From the NCBI GenBank assembly GCA_913061515.1, contig CAJXSF010000001.1, positions 1 to 64,000 on the forward strand: 64,000 bases of DNA. Reading direction: 5' to 3'. This DNA comes from an uncultured Gammaproteobacteria bacterium (GTDB lineage: Bacteria; Pseudomonadota; Gammaproteobacteria; Pseudomonadales; Pseudohongiellaceae). Each line of letters opens with the position of its first letter. Position 1 is the first letter of the stretch. Positions 40,352 through 49,472 of the stretch are shown here, one piece after another. Below the pieces are notes generated by a model, which made no database searches, had not been told where the DNA came from, and saw nothing but the letters and a program-made list of their open reading frames with translations. The translations under genes were made by a program, and so were the position numbers.

Positions 40352-41434
40352 ATGACGAATTCAATGCTTGATGATTTAAACATTGATTCCATTGAAGCTT
40401 TGATGACGCCAGAAAAGCTTAAGCAGCAGCTGCCGTTAGAGGCAGACGCTTTGGAGTCGGTTCGCAGTGCACGACAAACTATTTTCGATATTCTTGATCG
40501 AAAAGACCCACGTCTATTTGTGGTGGTTGGGCCATGTTCAATCCATGATGTTGACGCGGCACTAGACTATGCGCAGCGTTTGCAAAAATTAGCAGAAGAA
40601 GTCAAAGATACCCTCTATTTGGTCATGCGTGTTTATTTCGAAAAACCACGTACCTCAGTGGGCTGGAAAGGCTTGATTAACGACCCTTACATGGATGACA
40701 CCTTCAAAATTGAAGAGGGCTTAACGAAAGGGCGCAAACTGCTTCTTGATATAGCGCGTATGGGCTTGCCAACTTCGACTGAAGCGCTCGACCCAATTTC
40801 GCCGCAGTATTTGCAAGACATCATTGCTTGGTCAGCTATTGGCGCGCGCACTACTGAGTCGCAAACTCACCGAGAAATGTCGAGTGGCCTTTCAAGTGCT
40901 GTTGGATTTAAAAACGGTACTGATGGCGGGTTGACCGTTGCAATCAATGCAATGCAGTCTGTAAGTAGTGCCCACCGTTTCTTGGGAATCAACAGCCAGG
41001 GTCAAGTGTCTGTTGTAAAAACAAAAGGCAATCCTTACGCGCATGTTGTGCTGCGTGGTGGCAGTGCTGGGCCAAATTATGACTCTGTGCACGTGGCGCA
41101 GTGTGAGGCCGCGTTACAAAAAGGGGGCGTGAGTAAAAATATTATGATCGATTGTAGTCACGCGAACTCCAATAAAGATCCATCCGTACAATCGCTGGTT
41201 CTAAAAGATGTTACGCATCAAATACTCGAAGGCAATACGTCGATCATTGGGTTAATGCTAGAGAGTAATATCAATTTTGGGAATCAAAGCATTCCTAAAG
41301 ATCTGTCGCAATTGAAATATGGCGTGTCCGTGACAGACGCTTGTATCGATTGGGCTGAAACGGAGCGCAGTATTCGCGAAATGGCAGATAAGTTGCGAGA
41401 TGTTTTGCCTGCTAGACAAGCAAAAGCAGAATAA
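40352..41434 (+). CDS. 3-deoxy-7-phosphoheptulonate (DAHP) synthase, class I
   Basis: 360-residue AroF/AroG/AroH family enzyme making DAHP from PEP and erythrose-4-phosphate, the entry to the shikimate pathway. Family blocks: VVVGPCSIHD, EKPRTSVGWKGLINDP, ESQTHREMSSGLS and the metal-ligand region IMIDCSHANSNKD. Which amino acid inhibits it (Phe, Tyr or Trp) cannot be assigned with confidence. It follows thiC by 63 bases and ends in a strong terminator. Confidence 0.93.
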   Translation: MTNSMLDDLNIDSIEALMTPEKLKQQLPLEADALESVRSARQTIFDILDRKDPRLFVVVGPCSIHDVDAALDYAQRLQKLAEEVKDTLYLVMRVYFEKPRTSVGWKGLINDPYMDDTFKIEEGLTKGRKLLLDIARMGLPTSTEALDPISPQYLQDIIAWSAIGARTTESQTHREMSSGLSSAVGFKNGTDGGLTVAINAMQSVSSAHRFLGINSQGQVSVVKTKGNPYAHVVLRGGSAGPNYDSVHVAQCEAALQKGGVSKNIMIDCSHANSNKDPSVQSLVLKDVTHQILEGNTSIIGLMLESNINFGNQSIPKDLSQLKYGVSVTDACIDWAETERSIREMADKLRDVLPARQAKAE

Positions 41435-41470
41435 AAAAAGGGGTGCCGTTATTTCTGCACCCCCTTTTTT
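41434..41470. terminator. Rho-independent terminator, bidirectional
   Basis: GGGGTGC (41440-41446) pairs with GCACCCC (41457-41463) over a 10-base loop, flanked by an A run on the left and six T on the right. It sits between the convergent DAHP synthase and GST genes and can serve both. Confidence 0.9.
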
Positions 41471-41484
41471 GTTAGCCCTATGAA

Positions 41485-42147
41485 TCAATACATGTTGCTG
41501 ACATTGCTCATAGACATGGATTCCTCTTCTTGCTGCCCTTGTTCGATCCACTGCTGCACATGCGGATGCGCGAGCAATGTGTTTGCATAAGCTTGGGCTT
41601 CCTGACTTAATTTAGCGCCGTAAGATTGAAAACAAATTGCCATTGGGGCAAACATTGCGTCGGCTATCGAGAATCTGCCAAAGAGATAGCGCCCGTCAGT
41701 GCCATACTTGCGACGGCAACAGCTCCATATAGCATCGATACGCGCTATTTCATCTTCAATTTTATCTGAAACAAACAATTCGACGGATGCCTTGCAGTTC
41801 ATAGGCCAATCTTTCTTAAGATTGGGGAATTCTGCGTGCATTTCAGCGCAGACAGATCGTGCACTTGCGCGTTTTTTCGGATTGGCCGGCCAACCGCGCC
41901 CATCTAATAGCTGCTCTGAGATGTACTCGCAAATAGCGAGTGAATCCCACACAGTGATCTCATTGTGAAGCAGCGCAGGGACTTTGAGTGAGGGGGAATA
42001 GGGGCCTAATTTTTCTGCTGTGTTGTCTTGATAAAGCGCAATGTTGACTTCCTCGAACGGGATATCAAATGCCTTAAGAAGCAACCAAGGGCGCATAGAC
42101 CAAGAAGAATAATTCTTATTGCCGATGACTAATTTGGTGTGACTCAT
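41485..42147 (-). CDS. Glutathione S-transferase family protein
   Basis: 220 residues. The N-terminal thioredoxin-like domain starts VIGNKNYSSWSMRPW with the presumed catalytic Ser, followed by a VPAL cis-proline and DSLAICEYI; the C-terminal half is helical. It is a paralogue of the 28876-29556 protein. Substrate unknown. Transcribed away from pdsR. Confidence 0.88.
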   Translation of the reverse strand: MSHTKLVIGNKNYSSWSMRPWLLLKAFDIPFEEVNIALYQDNTAEKLGPYSPSLKVPALLHNEITVWDSLAICEYISEQLLDGRGWPANPKKRASARSVCAEMHAEFPNLKKDWPMNCKASVELFVSDKIEDEIARIDAIWSCCRRKYGTDGRYLFGRFSIADAMFAPMAICFQSYGAKLSQEAQAYANTLLAHPHVQQWIEQGQQEEESMSMSNVSNMY

Positions 42148-42312
42148 AACATAGGCTCCACTGACCGTATCTGTGCATTTATATACACTTTTGAATACTA
42201 GGATTAAACACCGTCTTTATTACGTTGTAGGGCGTCAATTAGGGCTAGACGCTGACCGAATATGGCAGAATTAAGGCAGGGGCTTGGGTGTGGTTGTAGG
42301 CGATTGGCATGC

Positions 42313-42342
42313 TTCACGTTTTCAGCGCAAATACTGTATAGT
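42313..42342 (+). promoter_or_regulatory. Candidate promoter of pdsR-pdsS
   Basis: TTCACG (42313-42318), an 18-base spacer and TATAGT (42337-42342). A transcript from here would start near 42349, immediately before the inverted repeat at 42351-42372, leaving a 5' leader of about 70 bases. Confidence 0.45.
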
Positions 42343-42350
42343 CCTTCAGA

Positions 42351-42372
42351 CTTAGGTGCTGCGACACCTAGG
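42351..42372 (+). promoter_or_regulatory. Inverted repeat at the pdsR transcript start
   Basis: TAGGTG (42353-42358) and CACCTA (42365-42370) are perfect arms, with one G-U and one G-C pair extending them outward. It could be an operator or an RNA hairpin at the 5' end of the message. Confidence 0.4.
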
Positions 42373-42416
42373 AATTTAGAGGCATTGAGGCCAATCTATT
42401 AGCGAGTGCAGACTTT

Positions 42417-43133
42417 ATGGCGAAAAGAATTGCGATTGTAGAGGACGAGGCGGCAATCCGTGAAAATTATGCGGATGTTCTTAGAAAACAAGGTTATGAA
42501 GTGCAGACTTTCTCAAATCGAAAGGATGCTATGCGCTCGTTTGATATCCGTCTTCCCAATCTAGCCATTATTGATATTGGGCTAGAGAATGAGATCGACG
42601 GTGGCTTTACTCTCTGCCAAGCGCTGCGCTCCATGTCGGACACCTTGCCAATCATATTTCTGACCGCACGCGACAATGATTTTGATACTGTTAGTGGATT
42701 GCGTATGGGGGCTGATGATTATTTGACCAAAGATATCAGTCTGCCGCATCTGTCTGCGCGGATTGCTGCACTGTTCCGACGTCTTGATGTGCTAGACCAA
42801 CCAACCTCTCCTGAGAACCTATTGCAGCGTGAAAAACTCGTACTGGATATTGGCCGTTTAACCATCCAGTGGGATGGCATCCCTGTGCCGTTGACGGTGA
42901 CTGAATTTTGGATGGTCCATGCCTTAGTGAAATTTCCAGGGCATGTGAAAAGTCGTCAAGTACTGATGCAAGAGTCAAAAATATTTGTCGATGGCAGCAC
43001 CATAACCTCTCATGTAAAACGCATACGCAAAAAATTTATGTTAGTTGATGAGAGTTTTGATTGTATCGAGACGGTCTATGGCATGGGTTATCGCTGGAAT
43101 ACGCAAAACACGGCTGGCAGTTCTGACAACTAA
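42417..43133 (+). CDS. pdsR: Response regulator of the proteobacterial dedicated sortase system
   Basis: 238-residue OmpR-type response regulator: receiver domain with acidic pocket E9-D10, phospho-acceptor D53, the T in FLTARD and K in YLTKD, then a winged-helix DNA-binding domain ending in VYGMGYRW. The sequence, with its DIGLENEIDGGFTLCQALR block, matches my memory of the family named PdsR (TIGR03787), which normally sits beside a class of sortase and its target. No sortase or target is in this window. Stop and the pdsS start overlap by one base. Confidence 0.78.
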   Translation: MAKRIAIVEDEAAIRENYADVLRKQGYEVQTFSNRKDAMRSFDIRLPNLAIIDIGLENEIDGGFTLCQALRSMSDTLPIIFLTARDNDFDTVSGLRMGADDYLTKDISLPHLSARIAALFRRLDVLDQPTSPENLLQREKLVLDIGRLTIQWDGIPVPLTVTEFWMVHALVKFPGHVKSRQVLMQESKIFVDGSTITSHVKRIRKKFMLVDESFDCIETVYGMGYRWNTQNTAGSSDN

Positions 43134-45331
43134 TGAATAGATATCTGAAAAATCCATTTGGCATTCGCTTCAAACTGGTCTTTTTATCCAGCTTTCTTTT
43201 AGTGATTCCATGGTTGGGTTATCAGTACATTCTTGAGATGGAGGAATATCTGCGTCGTGGGCAAGAAGAAACCGTCCTTGGGACGGCGCGGGCGTTGGCT
43301 ACAGCGCTTAATGAGCGGCCTGAGTTATTCGATGAAGGCAGTTATAGCCCTGCAAGACAAACCAGCGATCTCTATGTTTACCCAGTGTTCTACCCGCTAG
43401 CACTAGATGACAACACCTTAGTGGATTGGCAAGATTATCAACGTTATGAGCTCTCTTATGGCGCCCAAGATACTATTGGCACGGAGCTCAATCCGCAAAG
43501 CCCTTACGCACGTTATTACTACTATGATGAATCACTGAACTTTAAATTATTGGTCGGTGAGTTCAATCGGTTTTTGTATGCCTATCTAAAAGTGGTCGAT
43601 GACAATGTCATCTATCGTAGCCCTGATAGTTTGAGTGTCCACAGAAGCGATTTTCTCCAGATATCATTAGTGACACGAGATGGTGGTTTCAAACGCTATG
43701 TGATCGCTCCTCGCGGCCCGGAGTTTCTTTATGCCTATGAGGTGGGCGAGGATCTACGCGACGTGGCCGCTCTTCAGCATGAAGAAAGAATCGCGGGGCA
43801 ATGGTATGAGACTCCAGATGGCTATGAGATTGAGCTGCGATTGCCTTTGACTATGTTAGGGGATCAAGTTGGCTTTGCCATATACGATGTGGATGATCCA
43901 CAAGCCAGAGAGGTGACCTCGGTTGTCGCCACTTCCGATGTGAACAATCCAGAACGTTTGGGTTTTTTGCGTCGCCCAACGCCAGAGATCGATCGAATCG
44001 TTGAAGGCATGGGCCATACTAATTCCCGCATTCAAGTAATCGATAGAGCAGGGCGCATCTTATTAAGCGTTGGCGATATTCAATCGGCCACGGGTTTGGC
44101 GCTGAACACCGAGGCTCTCAATAGGCCAGTGAATAAATACTGGATGTTTATCGAAGATACACTATTGAACCCCTTGTATTATCGAATGTTAACAAAGCCG
44201 TCCAATGATTTTATTGACGAACTCTACGCAGGAGGGACAGCCGAAGGTTCGCATATTGATTCAGCTCTTGGGGGAGCCCCGCAAACTCAGTTCCGCACGA
44301 TTGATGATACGCAAACCCGTATTCTTGAAGCCGCTCATCCGATTGTCGCCGACGAAGAAGTCATAGGTGCGGTGATCGTGGATCAGAACATGAATGGTAT
44401 TCGTACCTTCCGCAACCAGGCGTTAGAAACGCTTTTCAACACGATACTGGGAGTGATGCTGGTGATCTCTTTCGGTTTGTTCGCGTTCGCTTCGCGTATC
44501 TCAAGTCGGATTCGGGATTTGCGCAACCAAGCCGAAAACATCATTGATGATAGCGGGAGGCTTCGCAATAGCATCACCGCTAGTAAAAGTTCGGATGAGA
44601 TCGGTGATCTCTCACGCAGTTTCTCTAGCATTGTTGAGCGACTATCTCAGTACACAACCTATTTAGAACATATGTCCTCAAGGCTTTCTCACGAGCTTCG
44701 AACACCCGTCACGGTGGTGCGCTCCTCTTTAGAGAATTTAGGCATGGTCGCCCATGGCAAAGAGTCAGAGATTTATATCCAGCGCGCTGAAGAAGGCATT
44801 AATCGACTTAATCTTATTCTCACTAATATGAGCGAGGCGACACGACTCGAGCAGATGTTACAAAGCTCTGAGAAAGAGCGGATCGATTTGGCGAAAGTCA
44901 TCAATGGCTGTGTAGAAGGCTATAAGCTTGCCTATCCTGACTATACACTCATCGCTGATATTGAAGGGCCGGTAATGATCTGGGGTGTGCCTGAGTATAT
45001 TGCGCAGTTGATGGACAAACTGATTGCCAACGCAGTCGAGTTTACTTATCCAAACAAGCCTATCTCTATTTTTTGCCGTATCGTGCGAGACCAGGCGGTA
45101 GTGAGAGTGTCGAATTTTGGCCCCTATCTGCCCGAAGAGATGAAGGGACGTTTATTCGACTCGATGATTTCTGTTCGCCCCCAAGAAAAACAAAAACAGC
45201 CGCATTTAGGAATAGGTCTACACATTGCTCGCCTTGTGACGGAGTTTCATCAAGGGCAAATTCGCGCAGAAAACCTGCGTGATGACGAAGGCGTCGCCAT
45301 CACTCTTGCTATTCCATTAATGGAGGACTGA
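43133..45331 (+). CDS. pdsS: Sensor histidine kinase of the dedicated sortase system
   Basis: 732 residues. A membrane segment near 12-30 precedes a large extracytoplasmic domain up to about 430, a second membrane segment at about 431-453, a HAMP-like linker, a HisKA domain with phospho-accepting H520 in SHELRTP, and a HATPase domain with NAVEFT and LGIGLHIA. The extracytoplasmic part includes GYEIELRLPLTMLGDQVGFAIYDVD-like strands (near 235-260) that look like a CBM9/DOMON sandwich. It pairs with pdsR and matches the PdsS (TIGR03785) pattern. Its ligand is unknown. Confidence 0.75.
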   Translation: MNRYLKNPFGIRFKLVFLSSFLLVIPWLGYQYILEMEEYLRRGQEETVLGTARALATALNERPELFDEGSYSPARQTSDLYVYPVFYPLALDDNTLVDWQDYQRYELSYGAQDTIGTELNPQSPYARYYYYDESLNFKLLVGEFNRFLYAYLKVVDDNVIYRSPDSLSVHRSDFLQISLVTRDGGFKRYVIAPRGPEFLYAYEVGEDLRDVAALQHEERIAGQWYETPDGYEIELRLPLTMLGDQVGFAIYDVDDPQAREVTSVVATSDVNNPERLGFLRRPTPEIDRIVEGMGHTNSRIQVIDRAGRILLSVGDIQSATGLALNTEALNRPVNKYWMFIEDTLLNPLYYRMLTKPSNDFIDELYAGGTAEGSHIDSALGGAPQTQFRTIDDTQTRILEAAHPIVADEEVIGAVIVDQNMNGIRTFRNQALETLFNTILGVMLVISFGLFAFASRISSRIRDLRNQAENIIDDSGRLRNSITASKSSDEIGDLSRSFSSIVERLSQYTTYLEHMSSRLSHELRTPVTVVRSSLENLGMVAHGKESEIYIQRAEEGINRLNLILTNMSEATRLEQMLQSSEKERIDLAKVINGCVEGYKLAYPDYTLIADIEGPVMIWGVPEYIAQLMDKLIANAVEFTYPNKPISIFCRIVRDQAVVRVSNFGPYLPEEMKGRLFDSMISVRPQEKQKQPHLGIGLHIARLVTEFHQGQIRAENLRDDEGVAITLAIPLMED

Positions 45332-45334
45332 GTG

Positions 45335-45898
45335 TTATTTACCCGTGTAAAAATCTGGGACTATAGCCTTTACCACGGGGGAGTCATCGGCCCACGCATG
45401 GCAGGTGTTAAGCACGACAGGCTTCTTGCCGAGGTGGCGTGTGTCTGAATCGGGGCGTTTGCTGCGATGCTTTTTCAGTGGCGAAATCGTTTGAAAGGCA
45501 ACCGTCGCCATTTGGTATAAAATCTCAGTAATATGAGTACAGCCTTTGACTCCGCCCACTCGTTCTCTGATGCCTTCGCGCCACCCTCTGCCCATCTTCA
45601 GACCGATCAGCGCTGTATAGTTTGGAGTAATATCCGGGCAAATTTGAAACGGGCTATTCTCTGTGGAGGCCTCTACGTTCGTTACGATAAAGGCGTCATC
45701 TACAGTGATGCGCACAAGCATCTCATGCAGGGCCTCGCCGGGAGATATTTGCCCGCGCCAATCATTTGCGAAGGGGTAAGTTTTAGTATCGGTCATATGA
45801 GCTTCAATGTCGAACTGACCATCTTCACGTTCATAACCGGTATAGCGAATCTCACGCGTATGAATAGGTTTACGCGGCGCAGCAGTGGAAAGGGGCAT
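45335..45898 (-). CDS. DUF2889 family protein
   Basis: 187-residue soluble protein with the features of DUF2889: an early REIRYTGYEREDGQFDIEAH block, a MLVRITVDDAFIV strand and a C-terminal GCTHITEIL segment holding a Cys-Thr-His. No catalytic function is established for the family. It converges on pdsS with a 3-base gap and is transcribed alone. Confidence 0.75.
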   Translation of the reverse strand: MPLSTAAPRKPIHTREIRYTGYEREDGQFDIEAHMTDTKTYPFANDWRGQISPGEALHEMLVRITVDDAFIVTNVEASTENSPFQICPDITPNYTALIGLKMGRGWREGIRERVGGVKGCTHITEILYQMATVAFQTISPLKKHRSKRPDSDTRHLGKKPVVLNTCHAWADDSPVVKAIVPDFYTGK

Positions 45899-46038
45899 AC
45901 AGTAACCTCATCTGCGCAGTGACTATCCTTGTACTCGCAGAATACATAACCAAGATAATGCGGTGCATCGCGCACGCACACCCAAGGGAGTGCGGATTAT
46001 AGCGCGAATCGGCAATGCAGGTAAGTTAATGGTATTGC

Positions 46039-46776
46039 TTACTGTATTTTTTGCGGATACTCGTAGGTGATAAGCACATCTTGGGTGTTGCCTTCATCGT
46101 CAAGAAGATTGCTAATACCCTTGTACTGAATAAGGCGTTGGGTCTGCTCATCATAGGCAAGGATTAGTGGATCGACAAACCACGTTAGCACGCGTAAGAA
46201 TCCGGCAGGCCGGACGGTTAAGCATAAGGCCTCTTCGATGCTAGGCTCGCAATCATCTAGGTCGGTTTTACTTATACCAATATTGACTGTGTCCAGCCGA
46301 GCGGGCACTAAGAACTCTCCTCGCACCGTTCTCCCTGCTTGGAGTGCTTCCCAATGCTCGCGCACATAGGCGTCAAAACCGGCATCGATGACGAGGCGTT
46401 CGCTGCGCTGTATTTCGCTCGAGCGCAGCGGTTCGCCTTGGCGTTGGTAGCCGACTTCGACACCAGCGTTTGTATTCCGAGTAAAGATTTTGGTGGCGTT
46501 GCGATAATCTATTTGCTCAATGGCCGGTGTGGCTAGCGAGTCGCTGTACTCTAGTGTCTTAGCGACAATAAGCTCTTGGCTCTGGTCGACATATTCCACC
46601 CGAGCACTCACTGTCGCCTCTGGCGAGGCTCTATAGTGTAACTCGGTGTACAGTTTTTGTTTGCTACTAGCCTCGTATGCGTTTCCCTTGATCCAAGGCA
46701 GCTCTGCGTAAGCATTGGTCGCGGCAACGCAGCCGAGGCCACAAGCCAGTAATAGGGTATAGGTGCGGCGCATCAT
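46039..46776 (-). CDS. Exported protein of unknown function in the cfa operon
   Basis: 245 residues with a clear signal peptide (about 1-24, ending NAYAE). The rest is rich in beta-strand patterns and has one pair of cysteines (DCEPSIEEALCL) that could form a disulfide. I recognise no family. Its ATG overlaps the cfa stop (ATGA), so it is translated with cfa and belongs to the presumed RpoE-controlled operon. A periplasmic or lipid-binding role is only a guess. Confidence 0.7.
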   Translation of the reverse strand: MMRRTYTLLLACGLGCVAATNAYAELPWIKGNAYEASSKQKLYTELHYRASPEATVSARVEYVDQSQELIVAKTLEYSDSLATPAIEQIDYRNATKIFTRNTNAGVEVGYQRQGEPLRSSEIQRSERLVIDAGFDAYVREHWEALQAGRTVRGEFLVPARLDTVNIGISKTDLDDCEPSIEEALCLTVRPAGFLRVLTWFVDPLILAYDEQTQRLIQYKGISNLLDDEGNTQDVLITYEYPQKIQ

Positions 46777-48074
46777 AGAGAGAGTTCTGCATTCTGTGTA
46801 GTAAAAGTGGGTGTGCTGCGAAACTTAGGTTTGGCAATTAAGGTTTGGCTTGTGTGGATTACACGCTCGCTAAAACCACCTTGGCAATACGCAAGATAGT
46901 AATCCCACATGCGTAGGAATTCTCCAGTGAGACCTTGAGCAAGATATTGTTGAGTATTGGCTAAAAAACGTTTGCGCCAATGTGCAATGGTCAGCGCATA
47001 GTCTTTGGTAATATCTTCCAGACCAATGATTTGCATATCAGTATCGGTACAAACATGTTTGGCGATAACGCTGTTGCTGGGAAGGCAGCCGCCAGGGAAA
47101 ATATACTGTTGGATAAAATCGACTGATTGAGTTGCGCGTTCGTAGCGTTGATCGGAAATACAGATAGCTTGCAGTAGCATCAAGCCATTTTCTTTAAGTA
47201 AAGACGAACACTGTTGAAAATAGCTTGTATAGAATTCATGACCTACCGCTTCGATCATCTCCACCGAGACTAATTTGTCGTATTTCCCTTCTAAGTCTCG
47301 ATAGTCCTCAAGCAATAATTCGACTCGATCTTCGAGCTGTTCTTCACGTACCCGTGCCTGTGCAAATTCAAACTGTTCTTTAGATAAGGTCGTTGTTGTG
47401 ACTCGGCAACCAAAATGTTTGGCTGCGAAGATCGCCATCGAGCCCCATCCAGTGCCGATCTCTAATAAGTGATCTGTCGGTTTCAGCTGTAGTCGCTGGC
47501 AAATATGTTGCAGTTTCGTCAATGAGGCTTGATGCAATGATGTTTGCTCTGTCGGAAATATTGCAGATGAATACATCATACTAGGGTCGAGAAAACTCAT
47601 AAAAAATTCATTGCTGAGATCGTAGTGCGCAGAAATATTGCGACGTGACCCAGTGCGGCTGTTAGCGTTAAAGCGGTGGAGAGTGCGAGTGGCGATTTTC
47701 CTGAACCATGACTGCCCGCTGTCTACCCCATCAAGAATATGCAAATTTAAGACGATCACGCGGACAAGAGTTACAAGATCCTGCGATTGCCAGTGTTGCC
47801 ACATATAGGATTCACCGCAACCAATGCTGCCGTTGCGCAAGAGGTCCACATAGAAGGCCGGGCTCAAAACCTCAATGTGTGCTACAAGATCAAGATTATC
47901 TGGATCGCCAAAATGCAGAGAAACCCCTGCGTCCTCCAATATGATCTGCCCGATTTCGAGTCTGTTAAGAACATCTAATACGAATTTTTTGGCGATCCCT
48001 TCTAGCATTGCCCCGCTTGCTTTTCTACGCTTCTGCGTGATGAGTTTGCTGGGGTCTAAAACCATGGTTTTCAT
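46773..48074 (-). CDS. cfa: Cyclopropane-fatty-acyl-phospholipid synthase
   Basis: 433-residue SAM-dependent enzyme that methylenates unsaturated acyl chains of membrane phospholipids, protecting the membrane under oxidative stress. The SAM-binding motif LEIGTGWGSMAIFAA lies near residue 205, followed by TTTTLSKEQ; the SVEMIEAVGHEFY active-site block is present. It lies between DUF1365 and an exported protein and is a known RpoE-ChrR regulon member in Rhodobacter. Confidence 0.94.
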   Translation of the reverse strand: MKTMVLDPSKLITQKRRKASGAMLEGIAKKFVLDVLNRLEIGQIILEDAGVSLHFGDPDNLDLVAHIEVLSPAFYVDLLRNGSIGCGESYMWQHWQSQDLVTLVRVIVLNLHILDGVDSGQSWFRKIATRTLHRFNANSRTGSRRNISAHYDLSNEFFMSFLDPSMMYSSAIFPTEQTSLHQASLTKLQHICQRLQLKPTDHLLEIGTGWGSMAIFAAKHFGCRVTTTTLSKEQFEFAQARVREEQLEDRVELLLEDYRDLEGKYDKLVSVEMIEAVGHEFYTSYFQQCSSLLKENGLMLLQAICISDQRYERATQSVDFIQQYIFPGGCLPSNSVIAKHVCTDTDMQIIGLEDITKDYALTIAHWRKRFLANTQQYLAQGLTGEFLRMWDYYLAYCQGGFSERVIHTSQTLIAKPKFRSTPTFTTQNAELSL

Positions 48075-48090
48075 TAGAGGATTCTCTCCT

Positions 48091-48888
48091 TCATTGTTTT
48101 CTGTTAGCCGTCTCAGGATGTTTAATGATGGGAATACGTTTGAGAAAAAGTCGCAAAGCCTGCCAATGAATGCCGAGCATAACTTTCAAAGTCATGAACG
48201 GAAAACGACGCAGTGCACTATTTAAAGTCTGTGTGCTTAACTCTGTACGACTAAGCGCGAGAGTGGCATTAAAGACTTGTGTGTTTTCATTCCAATTTTC
48301 TAAATGAATTCTTATGGATGAGTCGGGTGTATTACTTTTCCAGTGGTAGCTCATCTGCATTGGCATGAACGGTGAAACATGCATTGCCTTATTAAATTGG
48401 TGTCTTTGTAGATTATTGTTTTCTACGCAAGGAATGACATATTGGATGCGTTCTTTCCAGGGGGTGTTAGTGACCTCTGCAACAATGAAGCGCAGCTGTT
48501 CTTTCTCGTCGAAGCAGTAATAGCAACTGATAGGGTTTAAGATGTAGCCGAAATAGCGAAGATTGCACAAGAGGCGAACCGGGCCGTTGAGTTTGTCCCC
48601 AGTAGCGGCATAGATGTATTCGTGCACGGCCTGTTTTAGCGGCAGATTGTTAGGGCCAAGGAAGTCGCTTCGACGAAACTGCGCTGCATTGAAACCGCTT
48701 GCTGACCACCAGCGCGACAGCGACATTGCTGTGTCGATCTCATCGAGGTCTAAGTACATCATAAACACTTTGTACTTAAACAGATGGTTCTTGGGTAGTA
48801 GACGTTGGTGCCGAATGGTGCCCTCGAAGATAGCGCTCGCTAAATGCCTGTGAGGGGAGTCCTGTCCATGACTAAGTGTCGATGCCAT
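48091..48888 (-). CDS. DUF1365 family protein
   Basis: 265 residues from ATG 48888, which lies 13 bases after the upstream gene's stop codon; an in-frame ATG at 48927 overlaps that gene. Typical DUF1365 blocks are present: HQRLLPKNHLFKYKVFMMYLDLDE at the start and NPISCYYCFD in the middle. The family is regularly found next to cfa in ECF-controlled operons, and its function is not known. Confidence 0.85.
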   Translation of the reverse strand: MASTLSHGQDSPHRHLASAIFEGTIRHQRLLPKNHLFKYKVFMMYLDLDEIDTAMSLSRWWSASGFNAAQFRRSDFLGPNNLPLKQAVHEYIYAATGDKLNGPVRLLCNLRYFGYILNPISCYYCFDEKEQLRFIVAEVTNTPWKERIQYVIPCVENNNLQRHQFNKAMHVSPFMPMQMSYHWKSNTPDSSIRIHLENWNENTQVFNATLALSRTELSTQTLNSALRRFPFMTLKVMLGIHWQALRLFLKRIPIIKHPETANRKQ

Positions 48889-48901
48889 CGCGATGAGTGA
48901 C

Positions 48902-49357
48902 CTATGGGCGAAGACGGCTATTAACAAACTGGACCAATTTACCTAGAACAGGCACGTGTTGATAAATCATGGCACCTAGGTCGTAAAAGTCCTCTTGGTA
49001 GTAAATGCGATCGGTGAATCGGATCAAGGTGTTGCCGCGCAGTGAGATTGCTTTGCCGTTAGCGATAGAGGGGTGCTGGAAGTGCATTAGCCATGCGATG
49101 CTAGCGCAGTTCTCGCTATTGACCTCATCAGTGTATTCAAACTCTATCTTTTCGGACTTAGCGTACAAACTCTTAATATAGCTTTTAAGAGCAAGTATCC
49201 CTTGGATTTTATGAATCGGATCGTGAAACTCGATGTCTTGTGTGTATATTCGATCTAAGCGGTCAAGGTCAGTTTCTTTACCATCTTGATAGAAGCTCTT
49301 AAACTCGGCTAGAAGCGTTAGTTTGCGATTGTCAGTTAGCTGTTTGTTCTCGTTCAC
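48902..49357 (-). CDS. NTF2/SnoaL-like protein, first gene of the cfa operon
   Basis: 151-residue cone-barrel protein of the nuclear transport factor 2-like type: the early YTQDIEFHDPIHKIQG segment and a central AWLMHFQHPS strand fit. Homologues occur with DUF1365 and cfa in RpoE-ChrR clusters. It is the promoter-proximal gene, with an ECF-type promoter directly upstream. No catalytic role can be assigned. Confidence 0.8.
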   Translation of the reverse strand: MNENKQLTDNRKLTLLAEFKSFYQDGKETDLDRLDRIYTQDIEFHDPIHKIQGILALKSYIKSLYAKSEKIEFEYTDEVNSENCASIAWLMHFQHPSIANGKAISLRGNTLIRFTDRIYYQEDFYDLGAMIYQHVPVLGKLVQFVNSRLRP

Positions 49358-49396
49358 GGTATTTTACCCTGCGTTAGCATTGAATTAGCTATGAAC

Positions 49397-49426
49397 TGAT
49401 TACGACTGCAATAATTGAATAGATCA
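49397..49426 (-). promoter_or_regulatory. ECF (RpoE/ChrR-type) promoter of the cfa operon
   Basis: On the minus strand, TGATCT (49421-49426) is followed by 18 bases and TAATCA (49397-49402), 40 bases before the NTF2-like ATG. TGATC at -35 is the hallmark of ECF11-type RpoE promoters in Rhodobacter and relatives. The mirror promoter for rpoE has the same -35 box and spacing. Confidence 0.75.
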
Positions 49427-49472
49427 GGATAGGCAGTATTAAGTCCTATTAGATGATGTCCTCATTTTAGTT

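Noticed and set aside
42417-45898. Sortase or sortase-target gene near pdsRS
   Set aside because: No ORF here has a sortase TLxTC-type motif or an LPxTG-like sorting tail; the adjacent gene is DUF2889.
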